Shown here one piece after another: positions 18,253 to 26,453 of a DNA stretch of 64,000 nucleotides. A model generated the notes under the pieces. The model was not told the DNA's origin and did no database searches. It saw nothing but the letters and a program-made list of their open reading frames with translations. The translations under genes were made by a program, and so were the position numbers. The stretch is from CAYQTL01 sp964420405 (GTDB lineage: Bacteria; Acidobacteriota; Thermoanaerobaculia; Thermoanaerobaculales; Sulfomarinibacteraceae): positions 77,504-141,503 of the forward strand of contig CAYQTL010000006.1 of the NCBI GenBank assembly GCA_964420405.1, read 5' to 3'. Numbering within the stretch: position 1 is the stretch's first letter; the number at the start of each line of letters is the position of its first letter.

Positions 18253-19929
18253 ATGCTCACGCTGCTGGCTGCCTTCCCGATCCTCCTCGTCGGGGTGCTG
18301 ATGGTCGGGCTCTCCTGGCCGTCGCGCGTGGCGATGCCCGCCGGCTACGCCGCGGCGGCGCTGATCGCGCTCCTCGCCTGGGACATGCCGGTCCGGTGGT
18401 TGCTCGCGGCCTCGATCGGCAGCGCCATCACCGCCGTCGACATCCTGCTGATCGTGTTCGGCGCGCTGCTGATCCTGCAGATGCTGCGCGCGAGCGGCGG
18501 CCTGGAGGGCATCAACCGGTCGATGGCGGGCGTCTCCCGCGACCGGCGCATCCAGCTGCTCGTGATCGCCTGGCTGATGGGCGGGTTCCTGGAAGGCGCT
18601 GCGGGCTTCGGCACGCCGGCGGCGGTCGCGGCGCCGCTCCTGGTCGGCATGGGCTTCCCGCCGCTGGTCGCCGCGATCACCACGCTGATCGCGGACAGCA
18701 CCTCCGTGACCTTCGGCGCCGTGGGGGTTCCGATCTGGGGAGGGTTCGCCGCTCTCGAGGAAGCCGCTCCGTGGCCGATGGAGCTGGCCGGCGGCGCGGC
18801 GGGCTTCCCGGAGATGCTCGACCGCGTCGCAGCGTTCGCGGCCGCCGTCCACGTCCCGATCGGCACCTTCGTTCCGCTGGTGCTGGTGGCGGTCATGACC
18901 AGGATGACCACGGGGTCCTTCCGGGACGGGCTGGGCGCCTGGCGGTTCGCGCTGTTCGCGGGGGCAGCCTTCACCGTCCCGTCGCTGCTGGCCGCCGTGT
19001 TCCTCGGGCCCGAGCTGCCGTCTCTCCTCGGAGCGCTGGTGGCGCTGGGTCTGTGCGTCGCGGCTCTCCGGAGGGGACACTTCGCTCCCGAGCGGCGGTG
19101 GGACTTTCCGCCCCGCGAGCGGTGGCCCGAGGCATGGGAGGGGTCGCTGAACGCGGGTGTTGCGCGCGGGGAGGGCGGAGCGGCCTCACGGTCGGAGATG
19201 GGCCCCTTGCGGTCGTGGACGCCGTACCTCCTGGTCGGTCTGCTCCTGGTGCTCGGACGGGTCCCGGAGATCGGCCTCACCCCGTTCCTCCGGGCGGCGG
19301 AGATCGGCTGGCACGGCATTCTCGGCACGACCATCGGCAACTCGATCCGGCCGCTCTACAACCCCGGCGTGGTGCCGTTCCTCCTCGTCGCGCTCGTCAT
19401 CCCGGCGCTGCACGGTCTCGGCCGCCGGCGCGCCGTGGGGGCGGTGGTGGAGACCCTCCGGATGATGGGATCCGCGACGATCGCGCTGGCGTTCACCCTC
19501 GGCATGGTCTCCATCATGATGAGCTCGGGCGACGCCACCGGCCGCAGCTCGATGCTGATCGTGTTGGCGGAGGCCGCGTCGGCGACCGCCGGCCGGGTCT
19601 GGATCCTGGTCGCGCCGCACGTCGGCCTCCTCGGCACGTTCATATCCGGGAGCAACACGGTGTCGAACATCATGTTCGGACCGTTCCAGCTCGACACGGC
19701 GCTCAAGGCGGGTGCGCCGCTGGTGCCGACCCTCGCCCTGCAGGCGGTGGGCGGGGCGGCGGGAAACATGATCTGCATCCACAACGTGGTCGCGGTGCTG
19801 ACCACGGTCGGTCTGCTGGGACGCGAGGGGATCGTCGTCCGGACCAATTTCCCGGTGGCGGTCGCCTACGGGCTGCTCGCGAGCGGCGTCGCGGCGGTCC
19901 TCGTCCTGCTCGGCTGGTTCGGGACCTAA
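18253..19929 (+). CDS. lctP: L-lactate permease (LctP/LldP family)
   Basis: 558 residues, the usual length for this family, with about 12-14 membrane segments from the first residues (MLTLLAAFPILLVGVLMVGL). Family hallmarks are GGFLEGAAGFGTPAAVAAPLLVGMGFPP, ADSTSVTFGAVGVPIWGG and, near the C-terminus, ISGSNTVSNIMFGPFQ and GGAAGNMICIHNVVAV. LctP proteins carry lactate or glycolate with protons across the inner membrane. ATG 18253 was chosen because it gives the standard N-terminus; the overlapping GTG one codon earlier is possible. No lactate dehydrogenase (LldD, LldEFG) gene lies nearby. Confidence 0.92.
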   Translation: MLTLLAAFPILLVGVLMVGLSWPSRVAMPAGYAAAALIALLAWDMPVRWLLAASIGSAITAVDILLIVFGALLILQMLRASGGLEGINRSMAGVSRDRRIQLLVIAWLMGGFLEGAAGFGTPAAVAAPLLVGMGFPPLVAAITTLIADSTSVTFGAVGVPIWGGFAALEEAAPWPMELAGGAAGFPEMLDRVAAFAAAVHVPIGTFVPLVLVAVMTRMTTGSFRDGLGAWRFALFAGAAFTVPSLLAAVFLGPELPSLLGALVALGLCVAALRRGHFAPERRWDFPPRERWPEAWEGSLNAGVARGEGGAASRSEMGPLRSWTPYLLVGLLLVLGRVPEIGLTPFLRAAEIGWHGILGTTIGNSIRPLYNPGVVPFLLVALVIPALHGLGRRRAVGAVVETLRMMGSATIALAFTLGMVSIMMSSGDATGRSSMLIVLAEAASATAGRVWILVAPHVGLLGTFISGSNTVSNIMFGPFQLDTALKAGAPLVPTLALQAVGGAAGNMICIHNVVAVLTTVGLLGREGIVVRTNFPVAVAYGLLASGVAAVLVLLGWFGT

Positions 19930-20247
19930 CCCGCGAATCTCACCGATCTCCGGCTGCGGCCGCCGATGCACAGCAATCTGCGGCGCGTGCGACCTTCGGA
20001 GTGCTCAACAACGTACTGAAAGGTACGCTTCCGCGCTCCTCAGGCCGCACTCACCGCATCTCACGGCGCCTCGACCGCCTCGCTCCGAACCTCGGTGGAA
20101 TATCCGGGCCAGAAGGGCGTTGGCCTCTGGGCTCGGGACGCGGGCCGGTCCGCGTCGGGCGCCGGGACCGGCGGCGGGAATGCCTGAGGTCGCGACGGGG
20201 TCTCACCTGCTGGCCGGTCGTTCGGCCGGCCGGAAGGGGGTTCTCCG
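19930..20247. other. Intergenic region downstream of lctP
   Basis: 318 bp without a gene. At 20000-20045 there is a less GC-rich patch with a weak fold (GTAC-TGAAAG-GTAC inside an imperfect GGAGTGC / GCGCTCC stem), perhaps a terminator. GGCCGG / CCGGCC (20212-20231) flanks the leader just upstream of the ribosome binding site of the next gene. Confidence 0.3.
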
Positions 20248-21846
20248 ATGCGAGCACGTGCAGCGTTGTGGGTGGCGGTCGCCGCCGTCCTGCTCCCGGT
20301 CGGTGTCGTCGCCCAGGACGCCGACGAGGTCGAGATCACCGCCACCCGCGTCGGCGGCACCGTGTGGGCGCTGGAAGGCCGGGGCGGGAACATCGGCGTG
20401 TCGATCGGGCCGGACGGGGTGCTGCTGGTCGACGACCAGTTCGCGCCGCTCGGCGAGAAGATCCACGCCGCGATCGACGGGCTCGGCGGCGGCGAGCTGC
20501 GGTTCGTGCTCAACACCCACTACCACGGTGACCACACCGGCGGCAACGTCTACTTCGGCCGGCATGCGCCGGTGGTGGCGCACCGGCACGTGCGGGACCG
20601 CCTCGACGTCGTCCAGCAGGTGCGTGGTCGCGCCACGGAGCCGCTCGAGGGGGACGCGCTGCCGGTGGTGACCTACGACGACGGCCTGTCGTTGCACCTC
20701 AACGGCGAGGAGGTGCGGGTGATCCACATGCCCCGCGCCCACACCGACGGCGACAGCATCGTCTGGTTCACGGGCAGCAACGTCGTGCACCTCGGCGACC
20801 TGCTGTTCCACGGGCAGTTTCCGTTCGTCGACCTCGACCACGGCGGCTCGGTCCAGGGCCTGATCGACGCTCTGCGGTGGGTGGTCGACCACGTGCCGGC
20901 CGACGCGCGGTTCATCGCCGGGCACTTCGGCCCGGTGGTGAGCCACGAGGAGCTCGCCGCGGAGCTCGACGCGATCGTCGACTCGGTGAGCGTCGTCCGG
21001 CGCCGGATGGCGACGGGGGCGGACCTCGAGCAGCTGCGGACCGAGGGCCTGCCCGAGCGGTTCGCGGACCGCTCGTGGCGGTTCATCCCGACCGGGACCT
21101 GGATCGAGACGGTCTACCGGAGCTATGCCGGCGATGCTGGGGCCGGCGCGTCAGCCGGGGTCGAGGTCCCGGATCACATCCGCCGTGCCGTCGACGATCC
21201 CGACCGTCCGGCCGAAGACCGCGAGCGCGACGCCGACCGCCGCCCTGGCGAGCTGCTGACGGTCCTCGGCATCGAGCCCGGCATGCGGGTCGCGGACCTG
21301 ATGGCCGGCCGCGGCTACTACACCGAGATCCTCGCCGAGGTCGTCGGCCCGCAGGGGAAGGTCGTCTGCCAGAACAGCCCGTACGTCGTGGAGCGGTTCG
21401 CCGACGGTCCGCTGGCGGAGCGGCTGGCGCGGATCGACGCTCCACAGGTGGTGCGCCACGACGCCGCGCTCGACGACCTCGGACTGGAGCCCGAGAGTCT
21501 CGACGCGGCGCTGATGGTCCTGTTCTACCATGACACCTACTGGCAGGGCGTGGACCGGCGCGCGATGAACCGGCAGGTCTACGAGGCCCTCGTGCCGGGC
21601 GGTCTGTACGCGGTGGTCGACCACCACGCGGAGCCCGGCTCCGGCAGCCGCGACGTGCGCACCCTGCACCGGGTCGACGCCCGACTCGTCGAGTCGGAGA
21701 TCCTCGCCGCCGGCTTCGAGATCGAGGGCCGCTCCGAGCTCCTCCGCAACCCCGAGGACGACCGCTCAGAGAACGTCTTCAAGGCCGGCACCCGCGGCAT
21801 GACGGACCGCTTCATCCTCCTGTTCCGCAAGCCTGCGGACGGGTGA
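20248..21846 (+). CDS. Exported fusion of a metallo-beta-lactamase-fold hydrolase and a class I SAM methyltransferase
   Basis: 532 residues with a signal peptide (MRARAALWVAVAAVLLPVGVVAQ). Residues about 30-270 are an MBL-fold hydrolase: metal site HYHGDH (His91, His93, Asp95, His96), His165 in AHTDGDS, an Asp in VHLGDLLF and a final His in AGHFGP. After a linker (about 300-330) comes a Rossmann methyltransferase domain: motif I VADLMAGRGYYTEILAEVVG, then LDAALMVLFYHDTYW and a post-motif VPGGLYAVVDHHAEPG. The second half resembles the predicted exported methyltransferases of COG4798. Both halves are complete in one frame with no sign of frameshift. SAM is not expected outside the cytoplasm, so the methyltransferase fold may have another job. 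GGAAGGGGG precedes ATG 20248. Confidence 0.82.
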   Translation: MRARAALWVAVAAVLLPVGVVAQDADEVEITATRVGGTVWALEGRGGNIGVSIGPDGVLLVDDQFAPLGEKIHAAIDGLGGGELRFVLNTHYHGDHTGGNVYFGRHAPVVAHRHVRDRLDVVQQVRGRATEPLEGDALPVVTYDDGLSLHLNGEEVRVIHMPRAHTDGDSIVWFTGSNVVHLGDLLFHGQFPFVDLDHGGSVQGLIDALRWVVDHVPADARFIAGHFGPVVSHEELAAELDAIVDSVSVVRRRMATGADLEQLRTEGLPERFADRSWRFIPTGTWIETVYRSYAGDAGAGASAGVEVPDHIRRAVDDPDRPAEDRERDADRRPGELLTVLGIEPGMRVADLMAGRGYYTEILAEVVGPQGKVVCQNSPYVVERFADGPLAERLARIDAPQVVRHDAALDDLGLEPESLDAALMVLFYHDTYWQGVDRRAMNRQVYEALVPGGLYAVVDHHAEPGSGSRDVRTLHRVDARLVESEILAAGFEIEGRSELLRNPEDDRSENVFKAGTRGMTDRFILLFRKPADG

Positions 21847-21958
21847 GCGACCGGCCGCCGGCTAGGCGGTGGCGGACCGGATCGGTTCCGCGTCCGGTTC
21901 GGTGGCGGAATCGCGCCCCGCCGGTCGCCGTTGTCGTCCCCGGAAGCGAGGTTCGATC

Positions 21959-23323
21959 GTGACCGCGGGCGCCGGACAGGACGGGTCGACGGAGAATGTG
22001 GCCGCGATCCGTGCGTGCCTGCACAGTCCCGATCCGAATCAGCTGCAACGCTGCGTCGACGAGCTGCATCCCAGCGACCTCGCCGCCGCGGCGTGTGCGC
22101 TGAGCGACGAGGAGCGCCTGGAGCTGTTCCGCCTCGTGCCACCGTCCGCAGCCGGCCATGCGCTCGCCGAGATGGCGCCGGAGTGGCGTCCGGAGTCGAT
22201 CCTCGCCTCGCTTCCCGTCGAGCAGGGTGCGGCCGCGCTCGCGAGCATCGCGGACGACGACGCCACCGACCTGCTGGGGGCGACGCCGCCCGGCCCGCGG
22301 CGCAGCCTGCTCGGAGCACTCCCCGAGGAGCGGGCGGAGCTGCTGCGCCGCCTGCTGGCCTACCCGGAGGACAGTGCCGGCGGAATCATGACCACCGGAC
22401 TGGTGTCCCTTCCCGGGAGCCTGAGCGTGTCGGAGGCGATCCAGGAGGTGCGCCGGCAGGGGCGCGGGCTGGACGAGGACTTCCAGGTGCTGTTCGTCGT
22501 CGACGACGGGCGCCGTCTGATCGGCACGATGAGTCTCCGCCATCTCGTGCTCGCCGCCGAGGACGACCGCGTCGCCGAGCTGCACGAGCCGCCGCCGGCG
22601 ACGGTGCCGCCGGAGATGGACCAGGAGGAGGTCGCGCGCACCCTGCACCGGTACGACCTGCCGTCGATCGCGGTGGTCACCGACGACCGCCGCCTCCTCG
22701 GCCGCGTCACCTGGGACGACGTGCTCGACGTCCTCGAGGAGGAGCAGACGGAGGACATCCTGCGGCTGTCCGGCGCCCCGCCCGAGGAGGAGGTGCGCGG
22801 CGGCTGGGGATCGGCGGTGCGCAGCCGGCTGCCCTGGCTGTTCCTGAACCTCGGCACCGCCGGGCTCGCGGCGGCGGTCGTGCTCTACTTCCAGGGCACC
22901 ATCGACCAGCTGGTGATCCTCGCCGCCATCATGCCGATCATCGCCGCCCTCGGCGGCAACGCCGGCACCCAGGCGCTGGCGGTGACGATCCGTCGCATCG
23001 CCCTCGAGAGCGGCCCGGCGCCGGGGCGCTGGCGGGTCGCCGGCAAGGAGCTGCTGGTGGGGATCGTCAACGGCGCCGCGCTGGGGCTGACCGTCGGCGC
23101 GATCGGCCTGCTGTGGAAGGGCGACGCCATCTTCGGCCTCGTGGTGCTGATCGCCATGTGGGGCAACCTGGTGGTGGCCTCGTTCGCCGGCGCCTTCGTA
23201 CCGATCCTGCTCGACCGGATGGGCGCCGACCCGGCGGTCGCCTCGTCGGTGTTCGTCACCACCTTCACCGACATGGCCGGCTTCATCCTCCTGCTCGGCC
23301 TGGCCACCGCCGTGCTGCTGTGA
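21959..23323 (+). CDS. mgtE: Magnesium transporter MgtE
   Basis: 454 residues from GTG 21959. The N-terminal helical MgtE_N domain (about 10-125) contains HPSDLAAAACALSDEERLELF and PEDSAGGIMTTGLVSLPGSL, followed by a CBS pair (about 130-265; FQVLFVVDDGRRLIGTMSL, SIAVVTDDRRLLGRVTWDD). Five membrane helices form the pore domain with the signatures ALGGNAGTQ and TTFTDMAGF, whose Asp lines the Mg2+ path. Cytoplasmic Mg2+ binding by the N and CBS domains closes the channel. A more upstream ATG (21869) would add 30 residues unlike the family, so GTG 21959, after GCGAGG, is preferred. No M-box-like leader is visible. It converges with the esterase gene 10 bp downstream. Confidence 0.92.
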   Translation: MTAGAGQDGSTENVAAIRACLHSPDPNQLQRCVDELHPSDLAAAACALSDEERLELFRLVPPSAAGHALAEMAPEWRPESILASLPVEQGAAALASIADDDATDLLGATPPGPRRSLLGALPEERAELLRRLLAYPEDSAGGIMTTGLVSLPGSLSVSEAIQEVRRQGRGLDEDFQVLFVVDDGRRLIGTMSLRHLVLAAEDDRVAELHEPPPATVPPEMDQEEVARTLHRYDLPSIAVVTDDRRLLGRVTWDDVLDVLEEEQTEDILRLSGAPPEEEVRGGWGSAVRSRLPWLFLNLGTAGLAAAVVLYFQGTIDQLVILAAIMPIIAALGGNAGTQALAVTIRRIALESGPAPGRWRVAGKELLVGIVNGAALGLTVGAIGLLWKGDAIFGLVVLIAMWGNLVVASFAGAFVPILLDRMGADPAVASSVFVTTFTDMAGFILLLGLATAVLL

Positions 23324-23333
23324 GACGTTCCGG

Positions 23334-26300
23334 TCACGGGACGCGGCCGACGGTCCAGCGAGGTGGGGGGACCCCGTCCGTCACCTCGATGACGAGCTCT
23401 CCGCTGGAGGAGGCGCCCCAGACGTCGGTGGCGGTCAGGACGAGCCGGTGGGTCCCGATGTCCCCGGGGCCGGTCCGCCAGCGCAGGGCGCCGGTCTCGC
23501 CGTCGAGGTGCGCCTCCGCCGGCAGACCCGTCGCCGTGAAGTCCACGTCGTCGCCGTCGGGGTCCTCGGCCTGTACGACGAAGTGGAGCGTCCGGCCGGC
23601 CGCCACCGTCATCGGTGGCGCCGGAAGGCCGAGCTCCGGCGGCCGGCTGGCGGACCGGGCGAGACCGTCCCAGAAGTCGCAGCGCGCGCTGCGGACGCCG
23701 TCGGCCACCGCGGGCACGGCGGTGACGTGCAGGGTCGGGTCGGACGCGGGGTCGTAGGCCGGCCACGACGGGCGCCAGCCGACGTCGGGCGAACCGGTGG
23801 CCGCGAGCCCGGTCCACGCGTCGAGCATGAAGCTCTCCACGGCGAGGTCGTCCTGGTCGCCGTCGAGGTGGCCGGCCGAGACGTGCTGGAAGAGGAGCAG
23901 CAGCTCGCTGGTGTGGTACGCGCCGTCGCCGAGTCGCAGCGAGGAGGCGAGCGTGTGGTCGAACCAGTAGCGGAACACCGGGGCGCTCTGGTTCGACGCC
24001 ACCCACCCCGCGGTGCGGCGCACGGAGCAGGTCAGGTTCTTGTCGGTGTTGACGGCGTCCAGCGCCGCTCCCGCCGAGGCGAAGTCGGACACGGGGTACT
24101 CTGCGAGCACCTGGGCGCCGATGGCGGGGCCGAATGTCGCCAGGATCGTGTCCTGGTAGGCGGAGTCCGGAATGTCGGCGAAGCGGTGGGCGTACTCCGC
24201 GGAGTTGGAGCCGATCACGAACGGGACCCCGGCGTGCCCGCCGCGGTTGATGACGTTGTAGGGCTGGTCGTCGAGCACGAAGTGGTCGACGTGGGGGCCG
24301 AACCGCATCGCCCCGAGGCCGGTGAACCGAGCCGCCTGGGCGGTGGCGAAGGTCTCGGACGGGACCGCGCGCAGCCGCTCCAGCAGGTCGGGCTCGCTGC
24401 CCGTGAAGCCGAGCTCGTCGAGCAGCTCGGCGGTGAACCCGTCGATCTCGCCGCGGGTCCGGACCGAGGGCACGCCGCTGTGCATGGCGGCCGCCTGGAA
24501 CAGGCCGCGGGACAACGGACTGGTCAGGTGCACCGAGGTGTTGCGGGCTCCTCCGGACTGGCCGAACAGCAGCACCCGGCGACGGTCGCCGCCGAACGCT
24601 GCGATGTTGCGCTCGACCCACTCCAGCGCCGCGACCTGGTCCAGGATGCCGTAGTTGCCGGAGGTGCCCGGTCCGCCGTCGGCGGCCCCCTCGGCGTCGA
24701 GCGCCGGCAGGGTGAGGTAGCCCAGCGGTCCGAGCCGGTAGTTGAGCGTCACCACCACGACGCGGCCCTGCGCGGCGAGGAGGGCGCCGTCGTAGAGGCT
24801 CGGGCCGTCGGTCAGCTCGAGGATCGAGTCGACGGGCTCGGATCCGGCGCCCGAGAGGTTGCCGCCTCCGTGGATGAACACCATGACCGGCAGCCGTTCG
24901 CCGGGCAGGCGGTCGGAGGGGGTCCACACGTTCAGGAACAGGCAGTCCTCGTCGCCGATCGCCCGGCTGTCCCCGCCGACCCGGGTCTCGAGGGTCTGCG
25001 GGGCCGGGCTGCCGAAGAAGGCGGCGTCGCGGACCCCGTTCCACGGCGCGACGGGCTGCGGCGGCCGCCAGCGGTTCTCTCCCACCGGCGGTGCGGCATA
25101 GGGCAGGCCGCGGAACGCGTCGGCCCCGCCATAGGCCACTCCGCGAACCCACCCGTGCTCGATCTCGACCTCGGGGCGCGACGTACCTGTCGCCGGGATG
25201 CCCGTGCGCGCCCGCCACAGCTCGTAGAAGGCGGCGGCGTCGGGGTCGATCACGCTGTAGTAGACGAACACCTCGTCGCTGCCGACGAACGTCTCGGGGT
25301 CGGAGCGGAACACGCCGGGGGCGCCGTCGTCCGAGCGCCACGCGTCGCGCGGGGCGCCGTCCGGCCCGGGCTCGATGCCGACCACCCAGACCTCGGAGTC
25401 GGTGGGCGTCACGTCGCTGTGGTTGGGCCGGTTCTTGACCACCAGGCTGAGGTACGAGCGCCCGTCCACCACCAGCGGCTCTGGCGATCCGTAGTAGTCG
25501 TGGCCCGCCCCGGCGGGGACCTCGAGGGTCGCGATCCGGGTCCACGTCGGCCCGCCGAGGTCGCGGAAGATCGCGATCCGCGTGTCGTCGGCCACCGTCG
25601 CCACCAGCAGCTCGCCCCCGAGCTCCGGCGCCGGCCACGCGTTGGGGTCGTCGTGCACCGAGCCGTCGTCGACGATCAGCCGCTCGGTGCCGAGGTCGGC
25701 GTCCACCATCCGGACTCGGGCGCGCTCGTCGCGGTGGAGCACGAAGCGGCCGTCCCGAGACCACCGCGCTGGGGTGCGGCCGAAGGTGTCCTCGTCGATC
25801 ACGATCACGGCGTGCTCGCCGGCCGGGTCGTTCTCGGAGAACCAGCTGATCGTGCCTTCAGACCACGTTCCGCGGATGTTGAGGATCCGTGTGCCGGTGC
25901 GGGTGAGGGAGGTGGTCGCGAGCTGGGTCTGGTGCGGATCGCCGCCGGTGAGCGGCTCCGTCGACCAGCCCGTGCCCGAGCGCTCGGCACGCCAGATCTG
26001 GGGCGGTCCGCCCGGCGCCGTCGCCTTGGCGTAGAGCACGCTCCAGCCGGACGCGTCGACGCCGAGCTCGGGCCCGCTCCAGGTGACGGCGACGGGGTAC
26101 GCGCCGGTGTCGACCAGCTCGTCCCTGCCGTCGTTGGAGGTGAACAGCCCGGTCGCCGGGTCGATCTCGGCGAACCAGATCTCGCCGCCGCCGGTCTGGA
26201 AGACCAGCCCCGCCCCGATCTGCAGCACCTCGGGGTCGATGTAGCTCTCCCCGGGCGGGCTCAGCCTCGCGACCGGCGGGTTGTCGGCTGGCGGAGTGAG

Positions 26301-26408
26301 GCCCCACGCGCCGGAGGATCCCAGCGGTGTGACGAGAATGACGAAGACCGCCGTCCGGATTCGGCTCGTGGACAGGGCGCGACATCGCTCGAAGGTGGTT
26401 CCACGCAT
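23334..26408 (-). CDS. Secreted type-B carboxylesterase with N-terminal propeller and C-terminal Ig-like domain
   Basis: 1024 residues with a signal peptide (TAVFVILVTPLGSSGAWG, after a charged 18-residue start). Residues about 45-400 form a PD40/TolB-like propeller (WFSENDPAGEHAVIVIDEDT; VWVVGIEPGPDGAP). Residues about 410-905 are a carboxylesterase type B domain: AFRGLPYAAPP, EDCLFLNVWTPS, oxyanion loop GGGNLSG, nucleophile GQSGG (family usually GESAG), acidic member in IGSNSAEYAH and His in YHTSEL. Residues about 925-1015 are a putative Ig/cadherin-like domain (VQAEDPDGDDVDFTATGLP; TATDVWGASSSGELVIEV). It would hydrolyse carboxylic esters outside the cytoplasm. It shares an operon with the BNR lipoprotein 45 bp upstream. 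Confidence 0.82.
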   Translation of the reverse strand: MRGTTFERCRALSTSRIRTAVFVILVTPLGSSGAWGLTPPADNPPVARLSPPGESYIDPEVLQIGAGLVFQTGGGEIWFAEIDPATGLFTSNDGRDELVDTGAYPVAVTWSGPELGVDASGWSVLYAKATAPGGPPQIWRAERSGTGWSTEPLTGGDPHQTQLATTSLTRTGTRILNIRGTWSEGTISWFSENDPAGEHAVIVIDEDTFGRTPARWSRDGRFVLHRDERARVRMVDADLGTERLIVDDGSVHDDPNAWPAPELGGELLVATVADDTRIAIFRDLGGPTWTRIATLEVPAGAGHDYYGSPEPLVVDGRSYLSLVVKNRPNHSDVTPTDSEVWVVGIEPGPDGAPRDAWRSDDGAPGVFRSDPETFVGSDEVFVYYSVIDPDAAAFYELWRARTGIPATGTSRPEVEIEHGWVRGVAYGGADAFRGLPYAAPPVGENRWRPPQPVAPWNGVRDAAFFGSPAPQTLETRVGGDSRAIGDEDCLFLNVWTPSDRLPGERLPVMVFIHGGGNLSGAGSEPVDSILELTDGPSLYDGALLAAQGRVVVVTLNYRLGPLGYLTLPALDAEGAADGGPGTSGNYGILDQVAALEWVERNIAAFGGDRRRVLLFGQSGGARNTSVHLTSPLSRGLFQAAAMHSGVPSVRTRGEIDGFTAELLDELGFTGSEPDLLERLRAVPSETFATAQAARFTGLGAMRFGPHVDHFVLDDQPYNVINRGGHAGVPFVIGSNSAEYAHRFADIPDSAYQDTILATFGPAIGAQVLAEYPVSDFASAGAALDAVNTDKNLTCSVRRTAGWVASNQSAPVFRYWFDHTLASSLRLGDGAYHTSELLLLFQHVSAGHLDGDQDDLAVESFMLDAWTGLAATGSPDVGWRPSWPAYDPASDPTLHVTAVPAVADGVRSARCDFWDGLARSASRPPELGLPAPPMTVAAGRTLHFVVQAEDPDGDDVDFTATGLPAEAHLDGETGALRWRTGPGDIGTHRLVLTATDVWGASSSGELVIEVTDGVPPPRWTVGRVP

Positions 26409-26453
26409 GATGGGGCTTGGACGATCCGCAGTGAGCGACGTTGACAGCCAGCC

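Noticed and set aside
21847..21958. Possible Mg2+-sensing leader (M-box or similar) before mgtE
   Set aside because: Only about 110 bp are available, without the long conserved stems of the known Mg2+ riboswitches.
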